This document shows positions 1 through 9,041 of a DNA stretch of 40,008 bases, piece by piece. The translations under genes and the position numbers were made by a program. The notes under the pieces were generated by a model, which saw nothing but the letters and a program-made list of their open reading frames with translations, searched no databases and was not told the origin of the DNA. Within the stretch, counting starts at the first letter, position 1; the number at the start of each line of letters is the position of its first letter. Origin of the DNA: an uncultured Bacteroidales bacterium (lineage in GTDB: Bacteria; Bacteroidota; Bacteroidia; Bacteroidales; UBA932); contig CAMWUW010000001.1 of the NCBI GenBank assembly GCA_947177525.1, forward strand, positions 70,847 through 110,854, written 5' to 3'.

Positions 1-1
1 C

Positions 2-1390
2 GGATTTATGGGAGATGCATACCGTAGCAGTATGCGGATGATACGCCAGAATGGAAGAGAATATAAAGTCTACACCATAAATGAACCTCAGTATGCGTCG
101 TTCAAACTTAAGGACGGAGATGCACTCACTGTCGGTTCAATGCTGGATCGCTTTGAAAACAAAATCGAAATAAAAGGTGCGGTATACCGTCCCGGAATCT
201 ATGAATTAGGCAGTGAGATTTCTACCGTAAGGCAGCTGGTTGAGAAAGCGGAGGGACTCAAAGGCGATGCATTTACAAACCGTGCACTCCTGCAGCGTGA
301 AAAAGAGGACCTGACTTTGGAAACAATCCCTATTGATATAGCCTCCATAATGAGCGGTTCCTCTGAAGATGTGCTTCTGCAGAAAAATGACATATTGTTT
401 GTATCAAGCATACACGACCTAAAGGATATAGGGAATATCACAGTATATGGCGCAGTCGCAAAGCCCGGTACTTTTATCTTTGCTGACAATACAACTCTCG
501 AAGACATCATTATGCAGGCCGGCGGGCTTCTCGAATCTGCGTCCGTAGTAAAGGTTGATGTCAGCCGCAGGGTCAAGGATCCGGAATCAACCCACTTGAC
601 AGACACGCTTGCACAAGTCTTCACATTCTCCTTAAAAGACGGCTTTGTGATTGACGGAGAATCCAATTTTGTTCTGAAACCTTATGACCAGGTCTTTGTT
701 AGACGCAGTCCTGCATACCATGTGCAGACCAATGTTATGGTTACAGGAGAAGTGACATTCCCCGGGTCCTACGTTCTTACAAACAAAAATGAGCGGCTTT
801 CCGACCTTGTAGCAAAAGCAGGCGGCACATCCCAGTGGGCATATATCAAAGGAGCAAGACTCTCAAGGCTGATGACCCCGGGCGAAAGAGCCAGGACGAA
901 GGCGACCATCCAGTTCATTGACAATGCACAGGACAGCATAAATGTCAGCAAGCTGGAGCTTGAAAGCAGATATTATGTCGGTATCGACCTTGAAGAAGCT
1001 CTCAACAATCCGGGCGGAGAGGCCGACCTCGTGCTCAGAGAGCATGACCAGCTTCATATCCCTCTCATGGTCAACACTGTCCGTGTCACAGGAAATGTGA
1101 TGTACCCTAATGTTGTCACATATAATTCCCAGATGACAGTACGTGATTTCATCACAATGGCCGGCGGATACGGCTTTCAGGCCAAAAAGAACAGAGCATA
1201 CGTCATATATATGAACGGAACTGTTGCACGGGCCAGGAGGAACAGCAGTGAAGTGGTGCAGCCGGGCTGTGAAATCATTGTTCCGGAAAGGCGCAAGAGT
1301 CAGCAGTCTCTTGAAAAGATAATGTCAATAGCGACAACAACGGCATCACTTGCAGCAATGATTGCGACAGTTGGCAACCTTGTCAAATAA
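2..1390 (+). CDS. SLBB-domain polysaccharide export protein (Wza-like), 5' partial
   Basis: The reading frame is open to the left edge, so the gene starts before the window and the ATG at 8 is probably internal. At least 460 residues are visible. Four consecutive beta-grasp SLBB-type repeats can be seen, each beginning with a motif of the form V.G.V..PG.Y (IKGAVYRPGIYEL, VYGAVAKPGTF, VTGEVTFPGSY, VTGNVMYPNVV) and containing an AGG turn. The last 20 or so residues are hydrophobic (SIATTTASLAAMIATVGNL) and could be a membrane segment. In the family, such proteins form or line the outer-membrane exit channel for capsule or EPS. The wzz gene starts 11 bp downstream, which supports a role in export of the polysaccharide made by this locus. 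The missing N-terminus would carry the signal peptide and Poly_export domain. Confidence 0.88.
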   Translation, partial: GFMGDAYRSSMRMIRQNGREYKVYTINEPQYASFKLKDGDALTVGSMLDRFENKIEIKGAVYRPGIYELGSEISTVRQLVEKAEGLKGDAFTNRALLQREKEDLTLETIPIDIASIMSGSSEDVLLQKNDILFVSSIHDLKDIGNITVYGAVAKPGTFIFADNTTLEDIIMQAGGLLESASVVKVDVSRRVKDPESTHLTDTLAQVFTFSLKDGFVIDGESNFVLKPYDQVFVRRSPAYHVQTNVMVTGEVTFPGSYVLTNKNERLSDLVAKAGGTSQWAYIKGARLSRLMTPGERARTKATIQFIDNAQDSINVSKLELESRYYVGIDLEEALNNPGGEADLVLREHDQLHIPLMVNTVRVTGNVMYPNVVTYNSQMTVRDFITMAGGYGFQAKKNRAYVIYMNGTVARARRNSSEVVQPGCEIIVPERRKSQQSLEKIMSIATTTASLAAMIATVGNLVK

Positions 1391-1401
1391 CAATTGAAGA
1401 A

Positions 1402-2511
1402 ATGGCAGATTACAAAGACAATATAGAATGCGGAAATTCTGCGGAAACGGCGGAAATTGACCTTATGGAACTGGCCGGAAAGTTATGGAAAGGCCGGAAG
1501 TTTATTCTGAAGTGCTGCGCCGTCGGGGCTGTAATAGGCCTGGTGATTGCTTTCAGCATTCCGAAACGCTATCGCGCATCGGCAGTGCTGGCTCCGGAGA
1601 CGGAGCAGAAAGTGGGAGGCGGCGTAAGTTCAATTGCAAGCATGATGGGCGTGAGTTTGGACAACAGTGTAGACGCGATAAATGCTTCCCTGTTTCCAGA
1701 CGTAGTCCATTCGGTTCCGTTCATTTTCGGTCTGTTTGGTCTTGAGGTGGAGACAGTTGACGGGGAATTGTCCACGACTCTCCTGGACTACATGCTCGAG
1801 CACCAGCGTGTGGCGTGGTGGTCCTATGTCCTCGGCCTCCCCGGCAAGGCCGCGGGGTGGTTCTTCTCGCTGTTCTCCCCTCCCGAGCCTGAGTGTGACG
1901 GTGTCCTTCGCATGGAGAACCTCCCGAAGCGCGAGCGCGGCGTCGTGGAGTACTTCCGCGAGGGCATATCGGTGAGCGTCGACAAGAAGACCGGCCGCAC
2001 GGACCTTTCCCTTGAGATGCAGGACCCTCTTGTGGCCGCGGCTGTCATGGAGGCAGTCGTCTCCGGCCTTAAGGACTATATGTGCTCTTACCGTACATCC
2101 AAGGCCCGTCAGGACGTTGAGAACCTGTCGGTGATATGCTCGGAGCGTAGGGCGGACTACTACCGCGCCCAGCAGGCCTACGCGTCCTACCTGGACGCGA
2201 ACAAGAGCGTCGTGCTTCAGTCCGCCCAGGCCGACCGGGAGCGCCTCCGCCAGGAGATGGACCTGGCCTACCAGGTGTACTCTCAGGTTTCCGCGCAGCT
2301 TGAGGCCGCCCGTGTGAAGGAGCAGCAGGCCAAGCCTGTTTTCGCGGTGATAGAGCCGGTTACGGTTCCCCTGCGGAAGTCGGCCCCGGGGCGCGTGAGG
2401 ATTCTTGCGGGCTTCGTGTTCCTGTTCGGCTGCGCGGGTGCCGCGTGGGAGCTCTTCGGGCGTGCGTTTTGGCGCACACTCAGGGAGTCGGCAGCCTGCG
2501 GGGAGGAATGA
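1402..2511 (+). CDS. wzz: Wzz/GNVR-type polysaccharide chain-length regulator
   Basis: The 369-residue inner-membrane protein has the Wzz topology: a cytoplasmic N-terminus, a transmembrane segment near residues 35-54 (GAVIGLVIAFSI), a long periplasmic region and a second transmembrane segment near 335-352. Before the second segment come a coiled-coil-rich stretch (residues about 215-310) and the typical sequence VIEPVTVPLRKSAPGR. Family members set the modal length of Wzy-polymerised glycans. It follows the SLBB export gene by 11 bp, with a purine-rich stretch (gaagaa) before the ATG. Base composition is odd. The first 380 bp resemble the neighbours (28 of 60 G+C in 1681-1740), but from about 1785 to the end it is extremely GC-rich (44 of 60 in 1801-1860). 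The protein still reads as one intact family member across this switch. Confidence 0.87.
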   Translation: MADYKDNIECGNSAETAEIDLMELAGKLWKGRKFILKCCAVGAVIGLVIAFSIPKRYRASAVLAPETEQKVGGGVSSIASMMGVSLDNSVDAINASLFPDVVHSVPFIFGLFGLEVETVDGELSTTLLDYMLEHQRVAWWSYVLGLPGKAAGWFFSLFSPPEPECDGVLRMENLPKRERGVVEYFREGISVSVDKKTGRTDLSLEMQDPLVAAAVMEAVVSGLKDYMCSYRTSKARQDVENLSVICSERRADYYRAQQAYASYLDANKSVVLQSAQADRERLRQEMDLAYQVYSQVSAQLEAARVKEQQAKPVFAVIEPVTVPLRKSAPGRVRILAGFVFLFGCAGAAWELFGRAFWRTLRESAACGEE

Positions 2512-2651
2512 ATGACGTGCCGCCGCCCTCCCGCCCGCGCAGGGGACAAGGGGAGGGTGGGCGGGTGGATCTTTTGCCTTCGCGCACGATGACTGAAAAT
2601 AACCTAAGGGACATGCTGTCCGAAAACACATTGATCGCAGAGGAAATCTGA
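2508..2651 (+). other. Possible small ORF or gene remnant between wzz and ugd
   Basis: A 47-codon frame begins at an ATG overlapping the wzz stop as ATGA. Its first half is GC-rich and proline/arginine-rich, like low-complexity spacer. Its second half, from an internal ATG at 2589 ([20 protein letters not shown]), looks more protein-like and has ordinary base composition. In another frame, codons 2638-2685 are open and run in frame into ugd (ending SAKFDKI). I recognise no family. It may be the worn end of a replaced gene, or untranslated spacer. Confidence 0.2.
2530..2565 (+). repeat. GC-rich inverted repeat after wzz
   Basis: CCCGCCC (2530-2536) can pair with GGGCGGG (2559-2565). An alternative pairing, CCCTCCC (2526-2532) with GGGAGGG (2551-2557), is also possible. 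CTTTTG follows a few bases later. This could be a weak terminator or attenuator between the export genes and the sugar-nucleotide genes, or a chance result of the very high GC content. Confidence 0.3.
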
Positions 2652-2685
2652 AGATGAATACCATTCAGCTAAATTTGATAAAATC

Positions 2686-3996
2686 ATGAAAATAGCAGTT
2701 GCAGGAACTGGATACGTTGGTCTATCCATAGCTACGCTCCTCGCACAGCACAATGAAGTTGTAGCTGTAGACGTTATTCCTGAGAAAGTCGAAAAAATTA
2801 ATAATCGAATTTCACCGATACGGGATGAGTATATAGAAAAATTCTTCTTGCAAAAGCAGCTTAATCTGTATGCTACGCTTGATGGAGAAAAAGCGTATAA
2901 GGAAGCTGATTTTGTTGTAATAGCTGCTCCGACCAATTATGATCCTCAGAAAAATTTTTTCGACACCCATCATATAGAAGATGTCATTAATCTTGTTCTG
3001 AAAGTAAATCCGAATGCAGTGATGGTTATAAAAAGTACCATTCCTGTAGGTTATTGCAATTCATTATATGTAAAATATGCGCAGAAATTCAGAGAGAATG
3101 GCTTATATGATCATAAACTCAACCTGCTGTTTTCACCTGAATTTCTACGTGAAAGCAAGGCTCTTTACGATAACCTCTATCCAAGCAGAATCATAGTCGG
3201 ATATCCAAAGTCTTGTATCAAGGCTAATGAGGAAAATGAGGCCATAAATACCATAGCCGGTGAGCATCTTGATTTGGCTGCGGAACGGTTCGCCCGACTT
3301 CTTCAGGAAGGAGCACTGAAAAAGGACATTGATGTCCTTTATATGGGACTTAAAGAGGCGGAGGCTGTTAAGCTATTTGCAAACACTTATCTGGCGCTCC
3401 GTGTAAGCTATTTCAACGAGCTGGACACTTATGCTGAGATGAAAGGACTTGACACTAAGGCAATTATTGATGGCGTGGGGCTTGATCCACGCATTGGGAC
3501 GCATTACAATAATCCGAGCTTCGGGTACGGAGGATATTGTTTGCCTAAAGATACAAAGCAGCTTCTGGCAAACTATCAGGATGTTCCTCAAAACATGATG
3601 TCTGCAATTGTAGAAAGCAACAGGACTAGAAAGGATTTTATTGCGAATCAGGTACTTGCAAAGGCCGAATATTACACAGAATCAAGCGATTGGAGCAAAG
3701 CGAAGGAACAGAATGTTGTCATAGGAATATATCGCCTCACCATGAAGTCCAACTCGGACAATTTCCGTCAGAGTGCGATTCAGGGCATAATGAAGCGGAT
3801 CAAGGCAAAAGGAGCTACAGTTATCATTTATGAGCCGACCCTTCCTGATGGTGAAACATTCTTCGGCAGCATGGTAGTCAATGATTTGGCAAAGTTCAAG
3901 GAAAGAAGCAATTCCATCATTGCCAACCGTTACGATACATGTCTCGACAACGTGAAGGGTAAGGTTTATACGCGAGATATTTTTCAAAGGGATTAA
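2686..3996 (+). CDS. ugd: UDP-glucose 6-dehydrogenase (UDP-Glc/GDP-Man dehydrogenase family)
   Basis: The 436-residue protein would oxidise UDP-glucose to UDP-glucuronate in the cytoplasm with two NAD+. The N-terminal Rossmann motif [10 protein letters not shown] lies at residues 7-16. The central region has SPEFLRE and the catalytic-loop motif [10 protein letters not shown], with the nucleophile cysteine at about residue 285. The C-terminal domain ends with sugar-binding sequence. Length and motifs fit the short bacterial Ugd type. The next gene, an epimerase of the UDP-GlcA type, starts 2 bp after the stop, so the two form a UDP-GlcA/UDP-GalA supply pair. A different nucleotide-sugar substrate (UDP-ManNAc, GDP-Man) cannot be excluded, but the downstream epimerase favours UDP-Glc. 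Confidence 0.88.
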   Translation: MKIAVAGTGYVGLSIATLLAQHNEVVAVDVIPEKVEKINNRISPIRDEYIEKFFLQKQLNLYATLDGEKAYKEADFVVIAAPTNYDPQKNFFDTHHIEDVINLVLKVNPNAVMVIKSTIPVGYCNSLYVKYAQKFRENGLYDHKLNLLFSPEFLRESKALYDNLYPSRIIVGYPKSCIKANEENEAINTIAGEHLDLAAERFARLLQEGALKKDIDVLYMGLKEAEAVKLFANTYLALRVSYFNELDTYAEMKGLDTKAIIDGVGLDPRIGTHYNNPSFGYGGYCLPKDTKQLLANYQDVPQNMMSAIVESNRTRKDFIANQVLAKAEYYTESSDWSKAKEQNVVIGIYRLTMKSNSDNFRQSAIQGIMKRIKAKGATVIIYEPTLPDGETFFGSMVVNDLAKFKERSNSIIANRYDTCLDNVKGKVYTRDIFQRD

Positions 3997-3998
3997 AA

Positions 3999-5054
3999 AT
4001 GGTGACTTATAATATAAGCCTTGACGACAAGGTAGTGCTGGTAACAGGAGTTGCCGGATTCATAGGAGCTAATTTGGCCAAACGTCTATTGACAGAGTTT
4101 GGACATGCTACAGTAATCGGTATAGACTGCATTACTGATTATTATGATGTCAGTTTGAAACATGATCGGCTGAAAGAATTGGCCGCTTTCGGAAACAGGT
4201 TCATATTCATAAAAGAAAGCATTGCTGACAAACAGGCTATTGAACAAATTTTTAATGACTATCATCCACAGGTGGTAGTAAATCTTGCTGCACAAGCAGG
4301 TGTGAGATATAGCATCACGAATCCGGACTCGTATATTGAGAGCAATCTGATAGGTTTTTATAATATTCTTGAGGCCTGTCGCCATCATGAAGTAGAGCAT
4401 CTTGTCTATGCGTCATCATCGAGTGTATACGGGAGCAATAGTAAAGTGCCGTACAGCATAGAAGATAAGGTTGACAATCCGGTAAGTCTTTATGCTGCTA
4501 CAAAGAAAAGTAATGAATTGATGGCTCATGCATACAGCAAATTATACAATATTCCGAGTACGGGTTTGCGGTTCTTTACGGTTTATGGCCCTTGTGGGCG
4601 GCCGGACATGGCATATTTCGGCTTTACGGATAAGTTGCTGAAAGGTGAAAAAATCCAGATTTTCAATTATGGAAACTGTAAACGCGACTTTACATATATT
4701 GATGATATCGTTGAAGGCATAGTACGTATTATGCGGCATGCACCGGAAAGAAAGACAGGTGAGGACGGTTTGCCGGTTCCTCCTTATAAACTGTACAATA
4801 TAGGCAATAACAGTCCTGAGAATCTTTTGGATTTCGTGCAGATTCTGCAGGATGAATTGATGGAGGCCGGCGTATTGCCTCACGACTATGATTTTAATTC
4901 CCATAAAGAACTTGTCCCGATGCAACCTGGTGACGTGCCTGTGACGTATGCAGATACTTCTGCATTGGAAAAAGACTTTGGCTTTAGACCACAGACTTCA
5001 TTGCGCGAAGGCTTGCGCAAATTTGCAGAGTGGTATAAGAAGTATTGCCGCTGA
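3999..5054 (+). CDS. NAD-dependent sugar-nucleotide epimerase, probable UDP-glucuronate 4-epimerase
   Basis: The 351-residue extended SDR has the NAD-binding motif TGVAGFIGANLA near residue 16, the active-site serine stretch YASSSSVYG and the catalytic Y165/K169 pair (YAATK). The region RFFTVYGPCGRPDMAY is typical of UDP-glucuronate 4-epimerases (LpsL/Cap1J type) rather than plain GalE. The expected reaction converts UDP-GlcA to UDP-GalA. Placement directly after the dehydrogenase, with a 2-bp gap, fits a two-step route from UDP-glucose to UDP-galacturonate. The specificity call rests on motif resemblance and context. Confidence 0.85.
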   Translation: MVTYNISLDDKVVLVTGVAGFIGANLAKRLLTEFGHATVIGIDCITDYYDVSLKHDRLKELAAFGNRFIFIKESIADKQAIEQIFNDYHPQVVVNLAAQAGVRYSITNPDSYIESNLIGFYNILEACRHHEVEHLVYASSSSVYGSNSKVPYSIEDKVDNPVSLYAATKKSNELMAHAYSKLYNIPSTGLRFFTVYGPCGRPDMAYFGFTDKLLKGEKIQIFNYGNCKRDFTYIDDIVEGIVRIMRHAPERKTGEDGLPVPPYKLYNIGNNSPENLLDFVQILQDELMEAGVLPHDYDFNSHKELVPMQPGDVPVTYADTSALEKDFGFRPQTSLREGLRKFAEWYKKYCR

Positions 5055-5090
5055 TATATATGCTGTGAAACACAGCAGGAATGAATAGAT

Positions 5091-6656
5091 ATGGATCAAG
5101 TTTCAAGTCACGCATCCAATATCGTAGCAAATAATAGGAGAATCGCCAAGAATACATTGCTCTTGTACGTCAGAATGATTATTCTGATGCTCGTTTCTCT
5201 ATATACTTCAAGGATTCTGCTTGATCAGCTTGGTGTTGAGGATTATGGAATATACAATGTTGTAGGAGGAGTCGTTGCCATGTTCTCGTTCCTTAATTCA
5301 GCCATGTCGTCAGCTACGCAAAGATACTTGACATTTGAACTTGGCTCAGGTAATTTGGAACAACTGAAAAAAGTATTCATCACCAGTGTCAATATTCATG
5401 TTTTAATTTCTGTTATTGTCATTGTTTTATCAGAAACGATAGGATTATGGTTCTTATATAACAAACTGATTATTCCTCCGGATAGAATGAATGTAGCGTT
5501 TTGGGTGTTCCAGTTCTCCATTTTATCTACAGTCATAATGTTTATCAGTGTTCCTTATAACGCGGCAATAATAGCACATGAAAAAATGTCTGCGTTTGCA
5601 TATGTCTCGATATTTGAGGCTGTACTTAAACTCATGATAGTCTATTTATTAATGATATCAAATGGAGATAAACTTCTTATTTATTCATTCTTGATATTAT
5701 GTGTCCAGATCCTAATACGATTAATATATGGGTTGTATTGCAGAAAAAATTTTGAAGAGGCCCAGTATCATCTGATATTTGACAAAAAACAATTCAGGGA
5801 GATGCTCGGTTTTTCAAGCTGGAACCTGTTCGGGAATATGGCTGCTGTTGCTTTTACACAAGGGGTAAATATCTTGTTGAATATGTTTTTCGGGCCAGTG
5901 ATTAATGCCGCAAGAGGAGTCGCGGTTCAACTTCAGAGTGCTGTGTCTCAATTTTCTTCCAACTTTCAAACAGCGTTGAATCCGCAAATTACAAAATCTT
6001 ATGCGGCAAAAGATTACAAATATATGCACAGTCTCATATATCGTAGTTCAAGATTTACTTTCATATTGTTGTATTGTATTTCTTTGCCTGCATTTCTGGA
6101 AACGGACATGTTGCTTGGATTATGGTTGAAAGATGTTCCGCAGTATAGTGATATTTTTCTCCGCATTATGTTATGTATTACCATAATAGATGCGGTTGCC
6201 AATCCACTTATGATTTCGGCACAAGCAACAGGTAATGTGAAAAGATATCAATCTATAGTAGGGTCTGTACTATTGATGATTCTCCCTATATCATACATCG
6301 TGCTTAAATTGGGTGGTAATCCTCAGTCCGTATTTATAGTTCATTTTATAATATGTATTGTTACTTTTATTGTCCGACTTTACATTATTAAGCCTATGAT
6401 TGGACTAGACGTACGGGAATATTTCTATAGCGTTATATTACGATGCATTGTAATCGCATTAACTGGCTCCGCATTGCCTATTGTCGTGGCTTACTTTTTA
6501 GATAAATCAATTCTCTCTTCCATGTTTGTATGTTCAATCGCATTTATTTCTGCATTAACTGTTTCTTTTGTATTTGGTATGACAACAGGAGAAAAAATAG
6601 TTGTCCTTGATAAAGTACGGGCCAAATTTCAAAAAGTATGGTTGCGTTATAAATAA
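5091..6656 (+). CDS. wzx: Wzx-type polysaccharide repeat-unit flippase (MOP superfamily)
   Basis: The 521-residue integral membrane protein has about 12-14 hydrophobic segments through its whole length. The N-terminal pattern (NTLLLYVRMIILMLVSLYTSRILLDQLG, broken here as NTLLLYVRM and SLYTSRILLDQLG) followed by DYGIYNVVGG is typical of the oligosaccharide flippases common in Bacteroidota capsule loci. It is predicted to move the lipid-linked repeat unit across the inner membrane before Wzy polymerisation. The gene lies 36 bp after the epimerase and marks the start of the AT-rich core of the cluster. Confidence 0.88.
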   Translation: MDQVSSHASNIVANNRRIAKNTLLLYVRMIILMLVSLYTSRILLDQLGVEDYGIYNVVGGVVAMFSFLNSAMSSATQRYLTFELGSGNLEQLKKVFITSVNIHVLISVIVIVLSETIGLWFLYNKLIIPPDRMNVAFWVFQFSILSTVIMFISVPYNAAIIAHEKMSAFAYVSIFEAVLKLMIVYLLMISNGDKLLIYSFLILCVQILIRLIYGLYCRKNFEEAQYHLIFDKKQFREMLGFSSWNLFGNMAAVAFTQGVNILLNMFFGPVINAARGVAVQLQSAVSQFSSNFQTALNPQITKSYAAKDYKYMHSLIYRSSRFTFILLYCISLPAFLETDMLLGLWLKDVPQYSDIFLRIMLCITIIDAVANPLMISAQATGNVKRYQSIVGSVLLMILPISYIVLKLGGNPQSVFIVHFIICIVTFIVRLYIIKPMIGLDVREYFYSVILRCIVIALTGSALPIVVAYFLDKSILSSMFVCSIAFISALTVSFVFGMTTGEKIVVLDKVRAKFQKVWLRYK

Positions 6657-6703
6657 TTGAACGATTCGTTAGTGGAACATAATTTCTTTTTTTACAAATT
6701 TAA

Positions 6704-7921
6704 ATGATTGTAATTAACGATAAGCAGAATTGTTGTGGATGTTGGTCTTGTGTACAGGCTTGTCCAAAGAAATGTATTTACATGCTCGAGGACAATGAAG
6801 GTTTTCTGTATCCATCTGTGCAGATTCCGAATTGTGTGGACTGTGGACTTTGTGAGAAAGTTTGCCCGATAATAAATCAAAGTGAAGCGAAGATGCCGAT
6901 GTACGTGTTGGCAGCAAAGAACAATAACCTGGAAACAAGAATTGCAAGTTCTTCCGGAGGTATATTTACACTTATAGCAGAAAAGATTATTTCCGATGGT
7001 GGCGTAGTATTCGGTGCCAGATTCAATGATAATTGGGAAGTTGTGCATGACTGTAGTGATACATTATTAGGACTGTCTGCATTTCGTGGTAGCAAATATG
7101 TACAGAGCCGTATAGAAGACTCATATTTAAAGGCAGAGAAATATCTCAAGGCGGGACGTAAGGTTTTGTTTAGCGGGACTCCTTGCCAAATATCTGGATT
7201 GAAACTTTTCTTAAGAAAGGAATATTACAATCTTATTCTTGTAGATTTTATCTGCCATGGTGTGCCTAGCCCTGGCATTTGGAGACGATACCTTAAAGAA
7301 AATTTTGTCATGTCCCAATGTGGCAGAAGTTGTGAGGAAAATATAGTTTCATCTCATTACAAGACGACGCCCATATCTTATATCAGCTTTAGAGATAAAT
7401 CATTCGGGTGGAAAAATTTTCATTTTGTCGTACGAAGCAACTCTACCTTACCTCATTCAAGTAAAAATTCTGTTATAGAGTCTGAATGCCATAAAGAGAA
7501 TAGCTTTATGAAGGCATTTCTTACGAATCTTATACTTCGTCCAAGTTGCTATTCTTGTTCATTTAGAGGAGGGAAAGCCGGAAGCGACGTGACCCTCGCT
7601 GATTACTGGGGGATACAAAATGTAGACCCGGATTTTGATGATGATTTAGGAGTGAGTGCAGTACTTGTCAATACGATAAAAGGAGATGAATTGCTGAGAC
7701 ATATTAATTGTGATAAGAGGACATCTGAATATGATGCAATCATTAAATATAATGAAGCAATCATTAAGTCTCCTGTAAAACCAAAATTCAGAAAAAAATT
7801 TATGGATTTATTGGAGCTTGGAAAGCCTGTGTCAGACATTTCTGCAGAACTGACTAAAAAGATGAAGCCAAATCTTGTCAGAAGGGCTATAAATAAATTT
7901 AAAAAGGTACTGGCAAAATGA
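6704..7921 (+). CDS. Ferredoxin-type / coenzyme F420 hydrogenase beta-subunit family protein
   Basis: The 405-residue protein starts with two 4Fe-4S cluster motifs (CCGCWSCVQACP and CVDCGLCEKVCP, residues about 8-55). An FrhB-like N-terminal and C-terminal domain follows, with further conserved cysteines around CYSCSFRGGKAGSDVTLADYWG. In polysaccharide clusters this family repeatedly sits beside pyruvyl transferases, as it does here: its stop overlaps the next start as ATGA. The biochemical role in such loci is not well established. It may supply reducing power for a sugar or ketal modification. The real F420 specificity is doubtful because Bacteroidota generally lack F420. Confidence 0.87.
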   Translation: MIVINDKQNCCGCWSCVQACPKKCIYMLEDNEGFLYPSVQIPNCVDCGLCEKVCPIINQSEAKMPMYVLAAKNNNLETRIASSSGGIFTLIAEKIISDGGVVFGARFNDNWEVVHDCSDTLLGLSAFRGSKYVQSRIEDSYLKAEKYLKAGRKVLFSGTPCQISGLKLFLRKEYYNLILVDFICHGVPSPGIWRRYLKENFVMSQCGRSCEENIVSSHYKTTPISYISFRDKSFGWKNFHFVVRSNSTLPHSSKNSVIESECHKENSFMKAFLTNLILRPSCYSCSFRGGKAGSDVTLADYWGIQNVDPDFDDDLGVSAVLVNTIKGDELLRHINCDKRTSEYDAIIKYNEAIIKSPVKPKFRKKFMDLLELGKPVSDISAELTKKMKPNLVRRAINKFKKVLAK

Positions 7922-9039
7922 AAATTTGTATATTGACCCAACCGTTATATACTAATTATGGCGGACTTCTTCAAGCTTATGCCCTGCAAACAGTATTGAA
8001 AAACTTGGGACATGAAGTTGTGACTGAAGACCGTAGGTATGATAGTCACCTTACATTGATTGAACGGCTTAAACGCATCAATTGGATACGAACGTTGACA
8101 GGCAAAAGAAAAATTTATTATCCTGACAATCAAGAGATGAAAGTGATTTCCCAATACACTGACCAATTTATTAAAAAACACATTTCCGTTACAGGGCCAG
8201 TATTGTCACATGATGATAATGAAATTCGTAATTTAGCCTTTGATGCATACATTGTCGGCAGTGATCAGGTCTGGAGGCCGATGTATTCTCCGAACCTAAA
8301 AAATTATTTTTTGGATTTTACTGCAGGAAAAAATGTCAAACGTATAGCTTATGCTGCCTCATTCGGAACAGACCGATGGGAGTTTACACCGGAACAGACA
8401 AAAGTCTGTTCGGAACTTGTAAAAAAGTTTGATGCAATTTCTGTCCGAGAAGATTCAGGAGTAAATTTATGCAGGGAACATCTTGGTGTTAAAGCTGTTA
8501 CCATGCTTGATCCTACGTTGCTTCTGGATAAGGAAGAATATATTAATCTTGTCTTTTCTGAAGATGAGGCTGAGCATGACGGCAATGTAATGACATACTT
8601 TCTTGATAGAACAGAATTGAAGGATGCGATTACGAAAGAAATATGCAGAAAACTGAGTGGCAGACCATTTTGTGTCACTCCTGAGAAAAAATATAGTGAT
8701 GTAGGGCCAAAAGGCTTGTATAAGTGTGTATATCCATCTGTGACATATTGGCTAAAAGGGTTTATGGATGCGGAATATATTGTTACAGATTCATTTCATG
8801 GCACTGTGTTTTCTATCATCTTCAACAAACCTTTCATTGCTGTGGCGAATAAGGAGAGAGGTCTCAGCAGGTTTGTATCTCTCTTAGAAATGTTTGGTCT
8901 GGAAGACAGGCTGGTGTTTTCTATAGAAGATGTCTCAGAAGATTTGATTTTTCATGATATAGATTTTGCTAGAGTCAATTCAATCAGGAAAGCAGAGCAG
9001 GCAAAAGCTTTTTCGTTTTTAAAAAAATCGTTACAATAA
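7918..9039 (+). CDS. Polysaccharide pyruvyl transferase family protein
   Basis: The 373-residue protein has the family's N-terminal sequence (ILTQPLYTNYGGLLQAYAL), the motif VGSDQVWRP near residue 110, AASFG, and the C-terminal signature VTDSFHGTVFSIIFNKPF near residues 290-310. Members (CsaB/WcaK type) transfer pyruvate from phosphoenolpyruvate to a sugar as a ketal, adding negative charge to the glycan. The start overlaps the preceding ferredoxin-family gene by 4 bp, implying translational coupling. The acceptor sugar cannot be read from sequence. Confidence 0.9.
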   Translation: MKICILTQPLYTNYGGLLQAYALQTVLKNLGHEVVTEDRRYDSHLTLIERLKRINWIRTLTGKRKIYYPDNQEMKVISQYTDQFIKKHISVTGPVLSHDDNEIRNLAFDAYIVGSDQVWRPMYSPNLKNYFLDFTAGKNVKRIAYAASFGTDRWEFTPEQTKVCSELVKKFDAISVREDSGVNLCREHLGVKAVTMLDPTLLLDKEEYINLVFSEDEAEHDGNVMTYFLDRTELKDAITKEICRKLSGRPFCVTPEKKYSDVGPKGLYKCVYPSVTYWLKGFMDAEYIVTDSFHGTVFSIIFNKPFIAVANKERGLSRFVSLLEMFGLEDRLVFSIEDVSEDLIFHDIDFARVNSIRKAEQAKAFSFLKKSLQ

Positions 9040-9041
9040 TT

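Noticed and set aside
1630..2664. Long minus-strand open frame opposite wzz (344 codons)
   Set aside because: It results from the GC-rich composition of this block, is rich in R, H and P, shows no domain, and lies opposite a clear family member.
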